A stretch of 57,261 nucleotides of DNA, from positions 1-57,261 of the forward strand of contig NZ_LZSY01000177.1 in NCBI RefSeq assembly GCF_001665625.1, written 5' to 3'. The stretch comes from Mycolicibacterium peregrinum (GTDB taxonomy: Bacteria > Actinomycetota > Actinomycetes > Mycobacteriales > Mycobacteriaceae). The notes beneath the pieces were generated by a model. The model was not told where the DNA came from. It did not search any database and saw only the letters and a list, made by a program, of their open reading frames with translations. Within the stretch, counting starts at the first letter, position 1. Each line of letters opens with the position of its first letter. Below are positions 15,736-22,598 of the stretch, piece after piece. The translations under genes and the position numbers were made by a program.

Positions 15736-15786
15736 ATGTGAAGAAGATCGCGAGATTGTCCGACAATCTCGCGATCTTCTTCACAT
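15736..15786. terminator. 51-bp near-perfect palindrome between convergent ksgA and kinase genes
   Basis: Two 25-bp arms (15736-15760 and 15762-15786) pair perfectly around a single central C. It begins 11 bp after the ksgA stop and includes the stop codon of the opposing kinase gene. It can fold identically in both transcripts and is best read as a bidirectional terminator. The A/G-rich arm start TGTGAAGAAGATC gives a pyrimidine-rich 3' flank (TCTTCTTCACA) but no pure T-tract. Confidence 0.75.
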
Positions 15787-16647
15787 CGGGGACCTGAGCG
15801 CCTCGGCGATCAGGCTGACGAACTCCGAACACGAGGGGTGTCTGCGCTCGGGGTCCTTCGCGAGTGCCCTGGCGATGATCGGGTCGGCCGACGGTGGAAT
15901 CCAGTTGCACCGCTGCGATATTCGTGGTGGTCGGCTGTACATCTGATGATCGATCAGGGCTATCGCGGTATCTGCGGAGAACGGCGGTGCTCCGGTCAGC
16001 AGCTCAACTGTGGTGCACGCCAGCGCGTACTGATCCGTCGCCGCCAAAGGTGTCCGGCCGCTGAGGAGCTCGGGTGCCGAATAGGGCAGTGACGCTTGGA
16101 TATCCGGGTGTGGTCGGGCTGCCTGGCGGGTGATGCGCCGGGCCGGGTCGAGGCTCATCCGGCCGTGCCGGTCGTGGGCCAACTTGGCAGCCACGTCCGC
16201 GGCCATCGAGTGGGCCACTCCGAAGTCGATCAGAACTGCCCTCGAAAATGGTTGATCGACAAGGATATTGGCGGGTTTGACGTCGCAGTGCACGATCCCG
16301 TGCCGGTGGGCGTGATCGAGCGCCCCGGCGATCTGGGCCAACGCGGTGAGCCGCTCCGGTGTGCCGGGCAGATTGCTCACCGTGCCGCCGTCGAAAAGTT
16401 CCATCGCCAGCCAGCTCGGGCCTGCCGCGTACACCGTGACGATGTTGGGGTGGGTGAGCTGCCTGGCGAAGTCGAACTCGCGCTGCAGCCGGGCCAGATG
16501 GGCGGGTTGGCGGTGCCGATCATCGAGAACCTTGAGCGCGACGGTGGAACCGTCGGGATCGCGGGCCAGGTATACGACGGCTGAGCCGCCGCTCCCCACC
16601 ACTTTCACCGCGGTGTAGCCCGCGATGATCACCTCGGCTGAGGGCAC
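15781..16647 (-). CDS. soluble serine/threonine protein kinase (Hanks type)
   Basis: A 288-residue kinase domain with nothing appended: no transmembrane helix and no PASTA or sensor domain. Conserved elements: glycine loop VVGSGGSAVVY (~16-26), VAIK lysine as VALK (K39), catalytic loop IVHCDVKPANIL with D122 and N127, DFG at 141-143 and APE at 191-193. Cys replaces Arg in the HRD motif (HCD), so it is a non-RD kinase and may not need activation-loop phosphorylation. The GTG at 16647 coincides exactly with the start predicted from a minus-strand TAAGCT -10. The gene is inserted, in opposite orientation, between ksgA and ispE, which are adjacent in M. tuberculosis. Substrates are unknown. Confidence 0.88.
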   Translation of the reverse strand: MPSAEVIIAGYTAVKVVGSGGSAVVYLARDPDGSTVALKVLDDRHRQPAHLARLQREFDFARQLTHPNIVTVYAAGPSWLAMELFDGGTVSNLPGTPERLTALAQIAGALDHAHRHGIVHCDVKPANILVDQPFSRAVLIDFGVAHSMAADVAAKLAHDRHGRMSLDPARRITRQAARPHPDIQASLPYSAPELLSGRTPLAATDQYALACTTVELLTGAPPFSADTAIALIDHQMYSRPPRISQRCNWIPPSADPIIARALAKDPERRHPSCSEFVSLIAEALRSPM

Positions 16648-16653
16648 CGTCTC

Positions 16654-16663
16654 AGCTTAGGTT
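16654..16663. promoter_or_regulatory. overlapping divergent -10 boxes for the kinase and ispE sharing one TA
   Basis: On the minus strand TAAGCT (16659-16654) starts transcription at 16647, the first base of the kinase GTG. On the plus strand TAGGTT (16658-16663) predicts a start at 16670, nine bases before the ispE GTG. The shared TA is 16658-16659, repeating the arrangement at 5396 and 12714. Confidence 0.6.
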
Positions 16664-16678
16664 CACCGACAACCACGG

Positions 16679-17671
16679 GTGAGCGGCGATAGTGTCGTGG
16701 CCGTGTCAGCATCCGATGGCAGTACCGCGTCCGAGTGGGTCCCCACCGGGTCGGTGACCGTGCGTGTCCCCGGCAAGGTGAATCTGCACCTGGCGGTCGG
16801 GGATGTGCGCGACGACGGGTACCACGACCTCACCACGGTGTTCCATGCCGTGTCGCTGCTGGACGAGGTGACGGTGCGCAATGCCGACATGCTGTCGCTG
16901 ACGGTGGCCGGCGAGGGCGTGGAGTCGGTGCCCACCGACGAGCGCAACCTGGCCTGGCGCGCCGCCGAGTTGCTGGCCGAACACGTGGGCCGGTCCCCTG
17001 ATGTGGCGATCAGCATCGACAAGTCGATCCCGGTGGCCGGTGGCATGGCAGGAGGCAGCGCCGACGCGGCCGCGGTGCTGGTGGCGATGAACACGCTGTG
17101 GGAGCTCGGGGTGCCCAGGCGCGATCTGCACGCCCTGGCGGCCCGGTTGGGCAGTGATGTCCCGTTCGCGCTGCACGGCGGCACCGCGCTCGGCACCGGC
17201 CGTGGCGAGGAGCTGGCCACGGTGCTGGCCCGCAGCACCTTCCACTGGGTGCTGGCCTTCGCGCACAAGGGTCTGTCCACCCCGAAGGTGTTCGGCGAGC
17301 TGGATCGGCTGCGCGCAGACACCTCGACGGGCGGCCCGCCGCGGGCCGAGGAGCCCGAGCCTGTCCTGGCTGCGCTGGCTTCCGGTGATCCGGCCGAACT
17401 TGCCGCGCTGTTGGGCAACGACCTACAGCCGGCCGCCCTGAGCCTGTACCCGGAGCTGCGCCGGACGCTGCGTGCCGGGGTGGAGGCCGGTGCCCTCGCC
17501 GGCATCGTGTCCGGTTCGGGCCCGACGTGTGCGTTCCTGTGTCCGTCGTCGACGTCGGCGGTGGACGTGGGGACTGAACTTGCCGGGGCCGGGGTGTGCC
17601 GGACGGTGCGGGTGGCCAGCGGTCCCGTCAGCGGTGCCCGCGTCGTTCCGGAGCCGTCGACGTCGGCCTGA
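16679..17671 (+). CDS. ispE: 4-diphosphocytidyl-2-C-methyl-D-erythritol kinase
   Basis: This 330-residue GHMP-family kinase phosphorylates CDP-ME in the non-mevalonate isoprenoid pathway. It shows VRVPGKVNLHLAVG at the N-terminus, the GHMP ATP-binding loop PVAGGMAGGSADAAA (~121-135), LGSDVPFALHGGTALGTGRG and the C-terminal GIVSGSGPTCAFLC. It matches Rv1011. The GTG at 16679 gives ~20 residues before the fold; a second GTG at 16697 is also possible. In M. tuberculosis ispE follows ksgA directly; here the kinase insertion gives it its own predicted promoter. Confidence 0.95.
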   Translation: MSGDSVVAVSASDGSTASEWVPTGSVTVRVPGKVNLHLAVGDVRDDGYHDLTTVFHAVSLLDEVTVRNADMLSLTVAGEGVESVPTDERNLAWRAAELLAEHVGRSPDVAISIDKSIPVAGGMAGGSADAAAVLVAMNTLWELGVPRRDLHALAARLGSDVPFALHGGTALGTGRGEELATVLARSTFHWVLAFAHKGLSTPKVFGELDRLRADTSTGGPPRAEEPEPVLAALASGDPAELAALLGNDLQPAALSLYPELRRTLRAGVEAGALAGIVSGSGPTCAFLCPSSTSAVDVGTELAGAGVCRTVRVASGPVSGARVVPEPSTSA

Positions 17672-17713
17672 CGGACGGCTCTGGCAGGCGGGCTGCTTGG
17701 CCGTTTCGTCGCT

Positions 17714-17774
17714 GTTTTCGACGCCAGGGCTGCGAACTTTGCGCCGGAACAACCCGCCGAGTAGAAATCGACGG
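17714..17774. repeat. TTTCKAC family element (copy B)
   Basis: TTTTCGACGCCAGGGCTGC (17715-17733) matches the core TTTCKACNNNAGGGCTGC shared with the copies at 3712-3774 and 48991-49148. A weak partner arm GTAGAAATCG (17761-17770) allows a partial hairpin. It follows ispE by about 40 bp. The gap 17672-17867 holds this element and the promoter at 17831-17859; I see no other gene there. Confidence 0.55.
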
Positions 17775-17830
17775 AGTACCCGTCGACGTCTGTCTGAAAC
17801 TGTGACGCAGACCTCAATTATCGCGAGGGT

Positions 17831-17859
17831 TTGGCAGTTACTTAAGGGTCTCTTAAGAT
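17831..17859 (+). promoter_or_regulatory. sigma-A-type promoter with CTTAAG inverted repeat
   Basis: TTGGCA (17831-17836), 17-bp spacer, TAAGAT (17854-17859); predicted start at about 17866, two bases before a GTG at 17868. The inverted repeat CTTAAG-GGTCT-CTTAAG (17841-17857) covers the spacer and overlaps the -10, so a repressor site is likely. Confidence 0.7.
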
Positions 17860-17867
17860 GAGCGGCG

Positions 17868-18110
17868 GTGAATGCTAGCGATCTCGCATCGGATGCGACT
17901 TGTGCTCCCGCCGTCCATGACGGTGGGGGGTCGCCCAGACGTACACCCGGATCTGGGGCATCACCTTTTCGAGACATAACTGCTCCCCAATCGTGTGCGC
18001 GCGCCTACCCAAAAGCGGTGCACAGCGGGCGGAGCATGGATAACCGGGCAACTGCACCTGGCGCACTGTCGTCGGTGTGGGGGCCGCGGAACCCAAGGAG
18101 GTCGTCGTGA
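17868..18110 (+). CDS. small leaderless ORF translationally coupled to the acyl-CoA synthetase gene
   Basis: An 80-codon ORF that starts two bases after the start site predicted from the strong promoter at 17831-17859 and ends in TGA overlapping the GTG of the next gene (GTGA). That geometry suggests it is translated and feeds ribosomes to the synthetase gene. The product is hydrophilic, rich in Ser, Ala, Pro and Arg, with two Cys and no recognisable domain or signal peptide. M. tuberculosis has a small uncharacterised gene, Rv1012, in the same place between ispE and the synthetase; I cannot compare sequences. It could be a regulatory leader ORF rather than a stable protein. Confidence 0.5.
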   Translation: MNASDLASDATCAPAVHDGGGSPRRTPGSGASPFRDITAPQSCARAYPKAVHSGRSMDNRATAPGALSSVWGPRNPRRSS

Positions 18111-19744
18111 GCAGATTCACCGAGAAGATGTTCCGCAATGCTCGTGAGAGCAAGCGCGGAATGGTCACTGGTGAGCCGCATGAGCCGGTTCGCCACACCT
18201 GGGGTGAGGTTCACGAGCGGGCCCGGCGGATCGCAGGCGGTCTGGCCGCCGCGGGTATCGGTCACGGCGACGCCGTGGGCGTGCTGGCCGGCTTCCCCGT
18301 CGAGATCGCGCCGACCGCGCAGGGCGTCTGGATGCGCGGCGCGAGCCTGACCATGCTGCACCAGCCGACCCCGCGCACCGACCTGGCGGTGTGGGCCGAG
18401 GACACCATGAACGTGATCGGCATGATCGAGGCCGACGCCGTCATCGTCTCCGAGCCGTTCCTGGTGGCCATCCCGGTGCTCGAAGAAAAGGGCATCAAGG
18501 TCGTCAAGATCGCCGACCTGCTGGCTGCCGACCCGATCGATCCGGTGGAGACCGGCGAGGACGATCTGGCGCTGATGCAGCTGACGTCTGGCTCGACAGG
18601 GTCTCCTAAGGCAGTCCAGATCACGCACCGCAACATCCACTCCAACGCCGAGGCGATGTTCATCGGTGCGGAGTACGACGTCGACAAGGACGTCATGGTG
18701 AGCTGGCTGCCCTGCTTCCACGACATGGGCATGGTCGGCTTCCTGACCATCCCGATGTACTTCGGCGCCGAGCTCGTCAAGGTCACGCCGATGGACTTCC
18801 TGCGCGACACGCTGCTGTGGGCGAAGCTCATCACCAAGTACAAGGGCACCATGACCGCGGCGCCCAACTTCGCTTATGCGTTGTTCGCCAAGCGGTTGCG
18901 CCGTCAGGCCAAGCCGGGCGAGTACGACCTGTCCACCCTGCGGTTCGCGCTCTCGGGCGCCGAGCCCGTGGAGCCGGCTGACGTCGAGGACCTGCTCGAC
19001 GCGGGCAAGCCGTTCGGGCTGCCCTCGTCGGCGATCCTGCCGGCCTACGGCATGGCCGAGACCTGCCTGGCCGTGTCGTTCTCCCCGTGCAACGCGGGTC
19101 TGGTGGTCGACGAGGTCGACGCCGACCTGCTGGCCGCGTTGCGCCGCGCCGTGCCCGCCACCAAGGGCAACACCCGCCGGCTGGCCTCACTCGGCCCGCT
19201 GCTGAAGGACCTCGAGGCCCGTGTCGTCGACGAGCACGGCGACGTGATGCCCGCTCGCGGCGTCGGCGTCATCGAGCTGCGTGGCGAGTCGTTGACCCCC
19301 GGCTACATCACCATGGGCGGCTTCCTGCCGGCTCAGGACGAGCACGGTTGGTACGACACCGGCGACCTCGGCTACATCACCGAGGAGGGCAACGTCATCG
19401 TGTGCGGTCGCGTCAAGGACGTGATCATCATGGCCGGGCGCAACATCTACCCGACGGACATCGAGCGTGCGGCCGGCCGGGTGGAAGGTGTGCGGCCGGG
19501 CTGCGCCGTGGCGGTGCGTCTGGATGCTGGTCACTCGCGCGAGACCTTCGCCGTCGCCGTGGAGTCCAACGCCTGGCAGGATCCGGCCGAGGTGCGCCGG
19601 ATCGAGCATCAGGTGGCACACGAGGTGGTGTCCGAGGTCGACATGCGTCCGCGCAACGTCGTGGTGCTCGGTCCCGGCAGCATCCCGAAGACCCCGTCGG
19701 GCAAGCTGCGTCGGGCCAACTCGGTCTCGCTCGTCACCGGCTAG
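18107..19744 (+). CDS. acyl-CoA synthetase / fatty-acyl-AMP ligase-like (Pks16-like)
   Basis: This 545-residue ANL-superfamily adenylating enzyme corresponds to Rv1013 (named pks16 though it is not a polyketide synthase). It has the P-loop-like LTSGSTGSPKAVQITHRN (~163-180), LPAYGMAETCLAV, the GWYDTGDLGYITEEGNVIVCGRVKDVI block (~413-440) and the C-terminal catalytic lysine in IPKTPSGKLRRAN. It activates a carboxylic acid as an acyl-AMP; whether CoA or a carrier protein is the acceptor cannot be told. The GTG at 18107 is preceded by AAGGAGG at 18095-18101 with ideal spacing and overlaps the TGA of the small ORF upstream. It ends 18 bp before a strong intrinsic terminator. Confidence 0.93.
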   Translation: MSRFTEKMFRNARESKRGMVTGEPHEPVRHTWGEVHERARRIAGGLAAAGIGHGDAVGVLAGFPVEIAPTAQGVWMRGASLTMLHQPTPRTDLAVWAEDTMNVIGMIEADAVIVSEPFLVAIPVLEEKGIKVVKIADLLAADPIDPVETGEDDLALMQLTSGSTGSPKAVQITHRNIHSNAEAMFIGAEYDVDKDVMVSWLPCFHDMGMVGFLTIPMYFGAELVKVTPMDFLRDTLLWAKLITKYKGTMTAAPNFAYALFAKRLRRQAKPGEYDLSTLRFALSGAEPVEPADVEDLLDAGKPFGLPSSAILPAYGMAETCLAVSFSPCNAGLVVDEVDADLLAALRRAVPATKGNTRRLASLGPLLKDLEARVVDEHGDVMPARGVGVIELRGESLTPGYITMGGFLPAQDEHGWYDTGDLGYITEEGNVIVCGRVKDVIIMAGRNIYPTDIERAAGRVEGVRPGCAVAVRLDAGHSRETFAVAVESNAWQDPAEVRRIEHQVAHEVVSEVDMRPRNVVVLGPGSIPKTPSGKLRRANSVSLVTG

Positions 19745-19762
19745 CTGCAGCACTTCGTACCA

Positions 19763-19796
19763 AAACCGCCCCGTTTCGATGGAAACGGGGCGGTTT
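19763..19796 (+). terminator. intrinsic terminator after the acyl-CoA synthetase gene
   Basis: A perfect 15-bp stem (19763-19777 with 19782-19796) closed by the tetraloop GATG, with an AAACC/GGTTT base and a T/G-rich tail TTTGTGTTCT. Confidence 0.9.
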
Positions 19797-19928
19797 GTGT
19801 TCTGCCGCAACACGACGCGTACTGGTTCATTCGTCGTGGAATGACACGCAGTCATTTGTTGGACGGCCGGTGAACTGTGCGTGACCTGTGTATTCTGACG
19901 CCGAAACTAATTTGACGAGAGGACCGGC

Positions 19929-20360
19929 ATGGTCAAATCCCGATGGGTTTCGGCGATCCTAGGCGCAGGCGTTGTCGCCGCCGGGATTACCGCGGGCACC
20001 GCCTGGGCGGGCGGTCCCGGAGGTTACGTCGAAGATCCCGAAGACATGTTTGCGGCGGTGGGCACTGGCGAATTCGTCGACACCTTGGCTGGTTTCACGG
20101 CTACCGGTGATACCGCCGAGGAGGCCTCCGCGGCAGTGATCGCGGCATGCACGAATGCCGGCGGTGTGGAATGCACTGCCGACGAGGTGACCAACGACAA
20201 CCTGTGCATCGTGTCCGTCGCCAGTCCCAGCAATCACGCGGTAGCCGGCGGAGCCGGCGCGACGGTGGAGGCTGCCCGCCAGGACGCATTCAACAAGGCG
20301 GCTGCCAACAACACCCCGCTCGATGCAGATTCCTTTGTTGTCGTATCGGCCTGCCCCTGA
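19929..20360 (+). CDS. small secreted protein (DUF4189-like)
   Basis: A 143-residue protein with a signal peptide (MVKSRWVSAILGAGVVAAG..., predicted cleavage after AWA near residue 27). The mature part contains four Cys in CTNAGGVEC, DNLC and the C-terminal SACP, consistent with disulfides, and an Ala-rich segment resembling DUF4189-type proteins (GATVEAARQDAFNKAA). Expected to be exported or cell-wall located; function unknown. The ATG at 19929 has GAGAGGA upstream at good spacing. It is preceded by the synthetase terminator, so it has its own promoter; none was identified with confidence in 19797-19928. Confidence 0.75.
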   Translation: MVKSRWVSAILGAGVVAAGITAGTAWAGGPGGYVEDPEDMFAAVGTGEFVDTLAGFTATGDTAEEASAAVIAACTNAGGVECTADEVTNDNLCIVSVASPSNHAVAGGAGATVEAARQDAFNKAAANNTPLDADSFVVVSACP

Positions 20361-20434
20361 TGAGCGAGCGGATGCCGGCCCATGTGGCGCATGACCATTC
20401 TGGTATCGCGATCGTAGCCCGGAAGGGGAAGGAC

Positions 20435-20662
20435 ATGATGACAGGTCGCGGGAAGTTTGCTTTTCTGATGGCGGGTTTGGTTGCGGTGTCAGTGTTTTCG
20501 GCGCCGATGGCTTCGGCTAGGCCGACCTGCCAGGAGACCGCCACCAAGACCATCTGCACGACCAACGGCAGCACATCGATCAAGGCAAGGCCCGGAACAA
20601 CGGCGCCGCCCGCCAACATCCCGGTGTTCCCGTGGCTCGGAATGCCGGGGGCACGCCGCTAG
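20435..20662 (+). CDS. small secreted protein, unknown
   Basis: A 75-residue ORF starting with two consecutive ATGs (20435 and 20438) behind a purine-rich GGAAGGGGAAGG. Residues 1-27 form a signal peptide ending SAPMASA; the short mature chain has two Cys (TCQETATKTIC) and a Pro-rich C-terminus. The same frame is open back to the stop of the previous gene (TGATG at 20358), so translational coupling from there is an alternative, but the signal peptide argues for 20435. No family recognised. A terminator follows at 20687. Confidence 0.7.
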   Translation: MMTGRGKFAFLMAGLVAVSVFSAPMASARPTCQETATKTICTTNGSTSIKARPGTTAPPANIPVFPWLGMPGARR

Positions 20663-20686
20663 GCAACCCCGTAGTACCGACACCCG

Positions 20687-20720
20687 CGAGCGGGCGTGCC
20701 TCTGGTGGCACGCCCGCTCG
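20687..20720. terminator. intrinsic terminator between convergent genes
   Basis: Perfect 14-bp GC-rich stem CGAGCGGGCGTGCC / GGCACGCCCGCTCG with loop TCTGGT, followed by TGGCGTTT. It serves the plus-strand secreted-protein gene and lies just past the end of the minus-strand small membrane gene, so it may work both ways. Confidence 0.8.
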
Positions 20721-20726
20721 TGGCGT

Positions 20727-20861
20727 TTATGGAGTCGACGCGTGCGCCGTGCGCTCAGCCGTATCGGCGAGCCGGTTCTGCCGAATTACGTAGCCGCGCA
20801 ACATCAACAGCATCGCGGCCGGTGCCGCCATCATCGACATCACTTCGAGCATGTCCGACAT
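20727..20861 (-). CDS. 44-residue membrane microprotein, translationally coupled
   Basis: The ATG (20861-20859) overlaps the TGA of the upstream gene by one base (TGATG). The product begins MSDMLEVMSMMAAP, has one strongly hydrophobic, Met-rich segment (residues ~8-24) and a short basic/polar tail (RGYVIRQNRLADTAERT), so a single-pass membrane protein is likely. It sits between the DUF6611-like gene and a terminator, as the second gene of a two-gene operon. No family recognised; its reality rests on start-stop overlap and composition. Confidence 0.5.
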   Translation of the reverse strand: MSDMLEVMSMMAAPAAMLLMLRGYVIRQNRLADTAERTAHASTP

Positions 20862-21412
20862 CAGCTGGCCTGCTTGGTGTTTGCAGCGTGGTCGGTGCCC
20901 ATCCGGTTGTAGACCTGCCACCAGATCAGCTCGTGATCGACCGCGGTGAGCTCACCGCGGTCGCGGCGTTCATCGGCTTGCAGGAGTGTCGCGGCGAGCA
21001 CGACCAGGCGCTCCCGGGCACTCTGCGGTCCTGGATCGTCGTAGCCGGCCATCGTCGTGGCGCACAGTGTCCGCACCCGGTGGAAGGCGCTGCCGGACAG
21101 ACCGAGTGTGATGGCGCCGGTGGCGCAGTAGACCGCGGTGGCCACACCGAACGCAGGCCAGGGTGACATCTGCCCGCTCAGCCAGAGCTCGCACAGCAAC
21201 CACACGAGCATTCCCCATAGTGGCCAGCCGCGGGCCAGTCGGACCAACCGGCGCTCTGCGGTGCTCAGGCCCGGCGGGTAGACCACCAGCCGGTAGTAGG
21301 TGATGCCGAAACGGCCCGGCCGGATCTGCACGCAACCCCATACCCGGGAGCCGTCGAGCAGTGGGGTCAGTAGCCGAATGCCGTCCATATCTCGGGTGTA
21401 CCCGCTGCGCAC
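20861..21412 (-). CDS. membrane protein, DUF6611-like (tentative)
   Basis: A 183-residue protein: an N-terminal soluble domain (DGSRVWGCVQIRPGRFGITYYRLVVYPPG), two central hydrophobic helices (~72-88 and ~92-110) and a C-terminal helical soluble part (RERLVVLAATLLQADERRDRGELT). The pattern resembles mycobacterial proteins grouped as DUF6611; that assignment is from memory and uncertain. The GTG at 21412 is listed; ATG 21388 (MDGIRLLTPLLDG) is an equally good start. Its TGA overlaps the ATG of a 44-residue membrane microprotein. It is divergent from the Fe-S reductase-like gene. Confidence 0.65.
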   Translation of the reverse strand: MRSGYTRDMDGIRLLTPLLDGSRVWGCVQIRPGRFGITYYRLVVYPPGLSTAERRLVRLARGWPLWGMLVWLLCELWLSGQMSPWPAFGVATAVYCATGAITLGLSGSAFHRVRTLCATTMAGYDDPGPQSARERLVVLAATLLQADERRDRGELTAVDHELIWWQVYNRMGTDHAANTKQAS

Positions 21413-21461
21413 GCGCTCGGACCGAGCCCGAACGGTTTCTTTACGGCGCGACGACGGATCC

Positions 21462-21489
21462 TTGCACTCTGGGTATAGTTATCTATACT
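21462..21489 (+). promoter_or_regulatory. strong promoter with palindromic operator for a leaderless gene
   Basis: TTGCAC (21462-21467), 16-bp spacer, TATACT (21484-21489); predicted start 21496, one base before the ATG at 21497. The 16-bp palindrome GTATAGTTATCTATAC (21473-21488) covers the spacer and five bases of the -10, the usual position of a repressor site. The matching regulator is not evident in the window. Confidence 0.75.
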
Positions 21490-21496
21490 CAGCTGC

Positions 21497-22540
21497 ATGA
21501 AGCCAAAGCTTTCACCCCGTCTGGCCGATCACCCGACTGTGCGCGCGGTGCGCGCCCGCGCCGACGCGGTGGTGCCCGACGTGATCGACGCGGACTGGCT
21601 GCGGCAACTGTGTCTGGACGCCGGAGCCGACGACGTTGCCTTCGCCGCGGTGGATGATCCCGCTCTGGCCTCCGAGCGCGAACATGTCGAGGCTGCGCTG
21701 CCCGGGGTGCGCAGCTACATCTCGCTGGTGGTCAAGATGAACCGCGACAACGTCCGGTCGTCCACTCGCAGCGTGGCCAACCAGGAGTTCCACCGCAGCG
21801 GCGAGATCATCAACGAAGCTGCTCACCGGATCACCCGGGCACTGGAAGACGCAGGCCGCAGCGCGGTGAACCCGTCGGCCACCTTCCCGATGGAGATGGA
21901 CAGATACCCGGGGCGGATCTGGGTGGTGGCACACAAACCCGTCGCGGTCGCCTCGGGGTTGGGAGTGATGGGCATCCACCGCAACGTCATCCACCCCAGA
22001 TTCGGCAATTTCATCCTGCTGGCCACCATTCTGGTTGGCTCACCGATAAGCAGTTACGGTGAGCCGCTGGATTATTCGCCGTGCCTGGAATGCAAGCTGT
22101 GTGTGGCGGCCTGCCCGGTCGGCGCCATCGGGAAGGACGGCGAGTTCGACTTCGCCGCCTGCTCGGTGCACAACTACCGCGAGTTCATGGGTGGGTTCAC
22201 CGACTGGGCGCAAACCATCGCCGACAGTGCCGACGCAGCCGACTTCCGCTCCCGGGTCAGTGATTCGGAGAACGCTTCGATGTGGCAGAGCCTGTCCTTC
22301 AAAGCCAATTACAAGGCGGCCTACTGCCTGGCGGTGTGCCCAGCGGGGGAGGACGTGATCGAACCCTACCTCGACGACCGCAAGGAGTTCATGGACCGCG
22401 TGCTCAAACCTCTGCAGGAGAAACGGGAAACGCTGTACGTGCTGCCGAACTCGGCAGCCAAGGCTCACGCCGAGAAACGGTTTCCGCACAAGACCGTGCA
22501 GGTGGTCGCCAGTGGAATCCGCGCGCTCGACGGCAGTTGA
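21497..22540 (+). CDS. 4Fe-4S reductase-like protein (epoxyqueuosine reductase-related)
   Basis: A 347-residue iron-sulfur protein. Near residue 195 it has CLECKLCVAACPVGAI, binding one [4Fe-4S] cluster, and near 275 a second partial cluster motif CLAVCPAGEDV. This two-cluster arrangement and the N-terminal domain (AGADDVAFAAVDDPAL) resemble QueG-type epoxyqueuosine reductases and reductive-dehalogenase-like proteins, but it is divergent and I do not assign a substrate; mycobacteria are not known for queuosine synthesis. The ATG at 21497 is fixed by the leaderless promoter immediately upstream, which overlaps a perfect palindrome, so expression is probably repressible. Confidence 0.75.
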   Translation: MKPKLSPRLADHPTVRAVRARADAVVPDVIDADWLRQLCLDAGADDVAFAAVDDPALASEREHVEAALPGVRSYISLVVKMNRDNVRSSTRSVANQEFHRSGEIINEAAHRITRALEDAGRSAVNPSATFPMEMDRYPGRIWVVAHKPVAVASGLGVMGIHRNVIHPRFGNFILLATILVGSPISSYGEPLDYSPCLECKLCVAACPVGAIGKDGEFDFAACSVHNYREFMGGFTDWAQTIADSADAADFRSRVSDSENASMWQSLSFKANYKAAYCLAVCPAGEDVIEPYLDDRKEFMDRVLKPLQEKRETLYVLPNSAAKAHAEKRFPHKTVQVVASGIRALDGS

Positions 22541-22598
22541 AATCCGCCTGAGCGCAACACCAGACGTCGCCGGACCGTGGCGTTAATCTGTCGCGACG

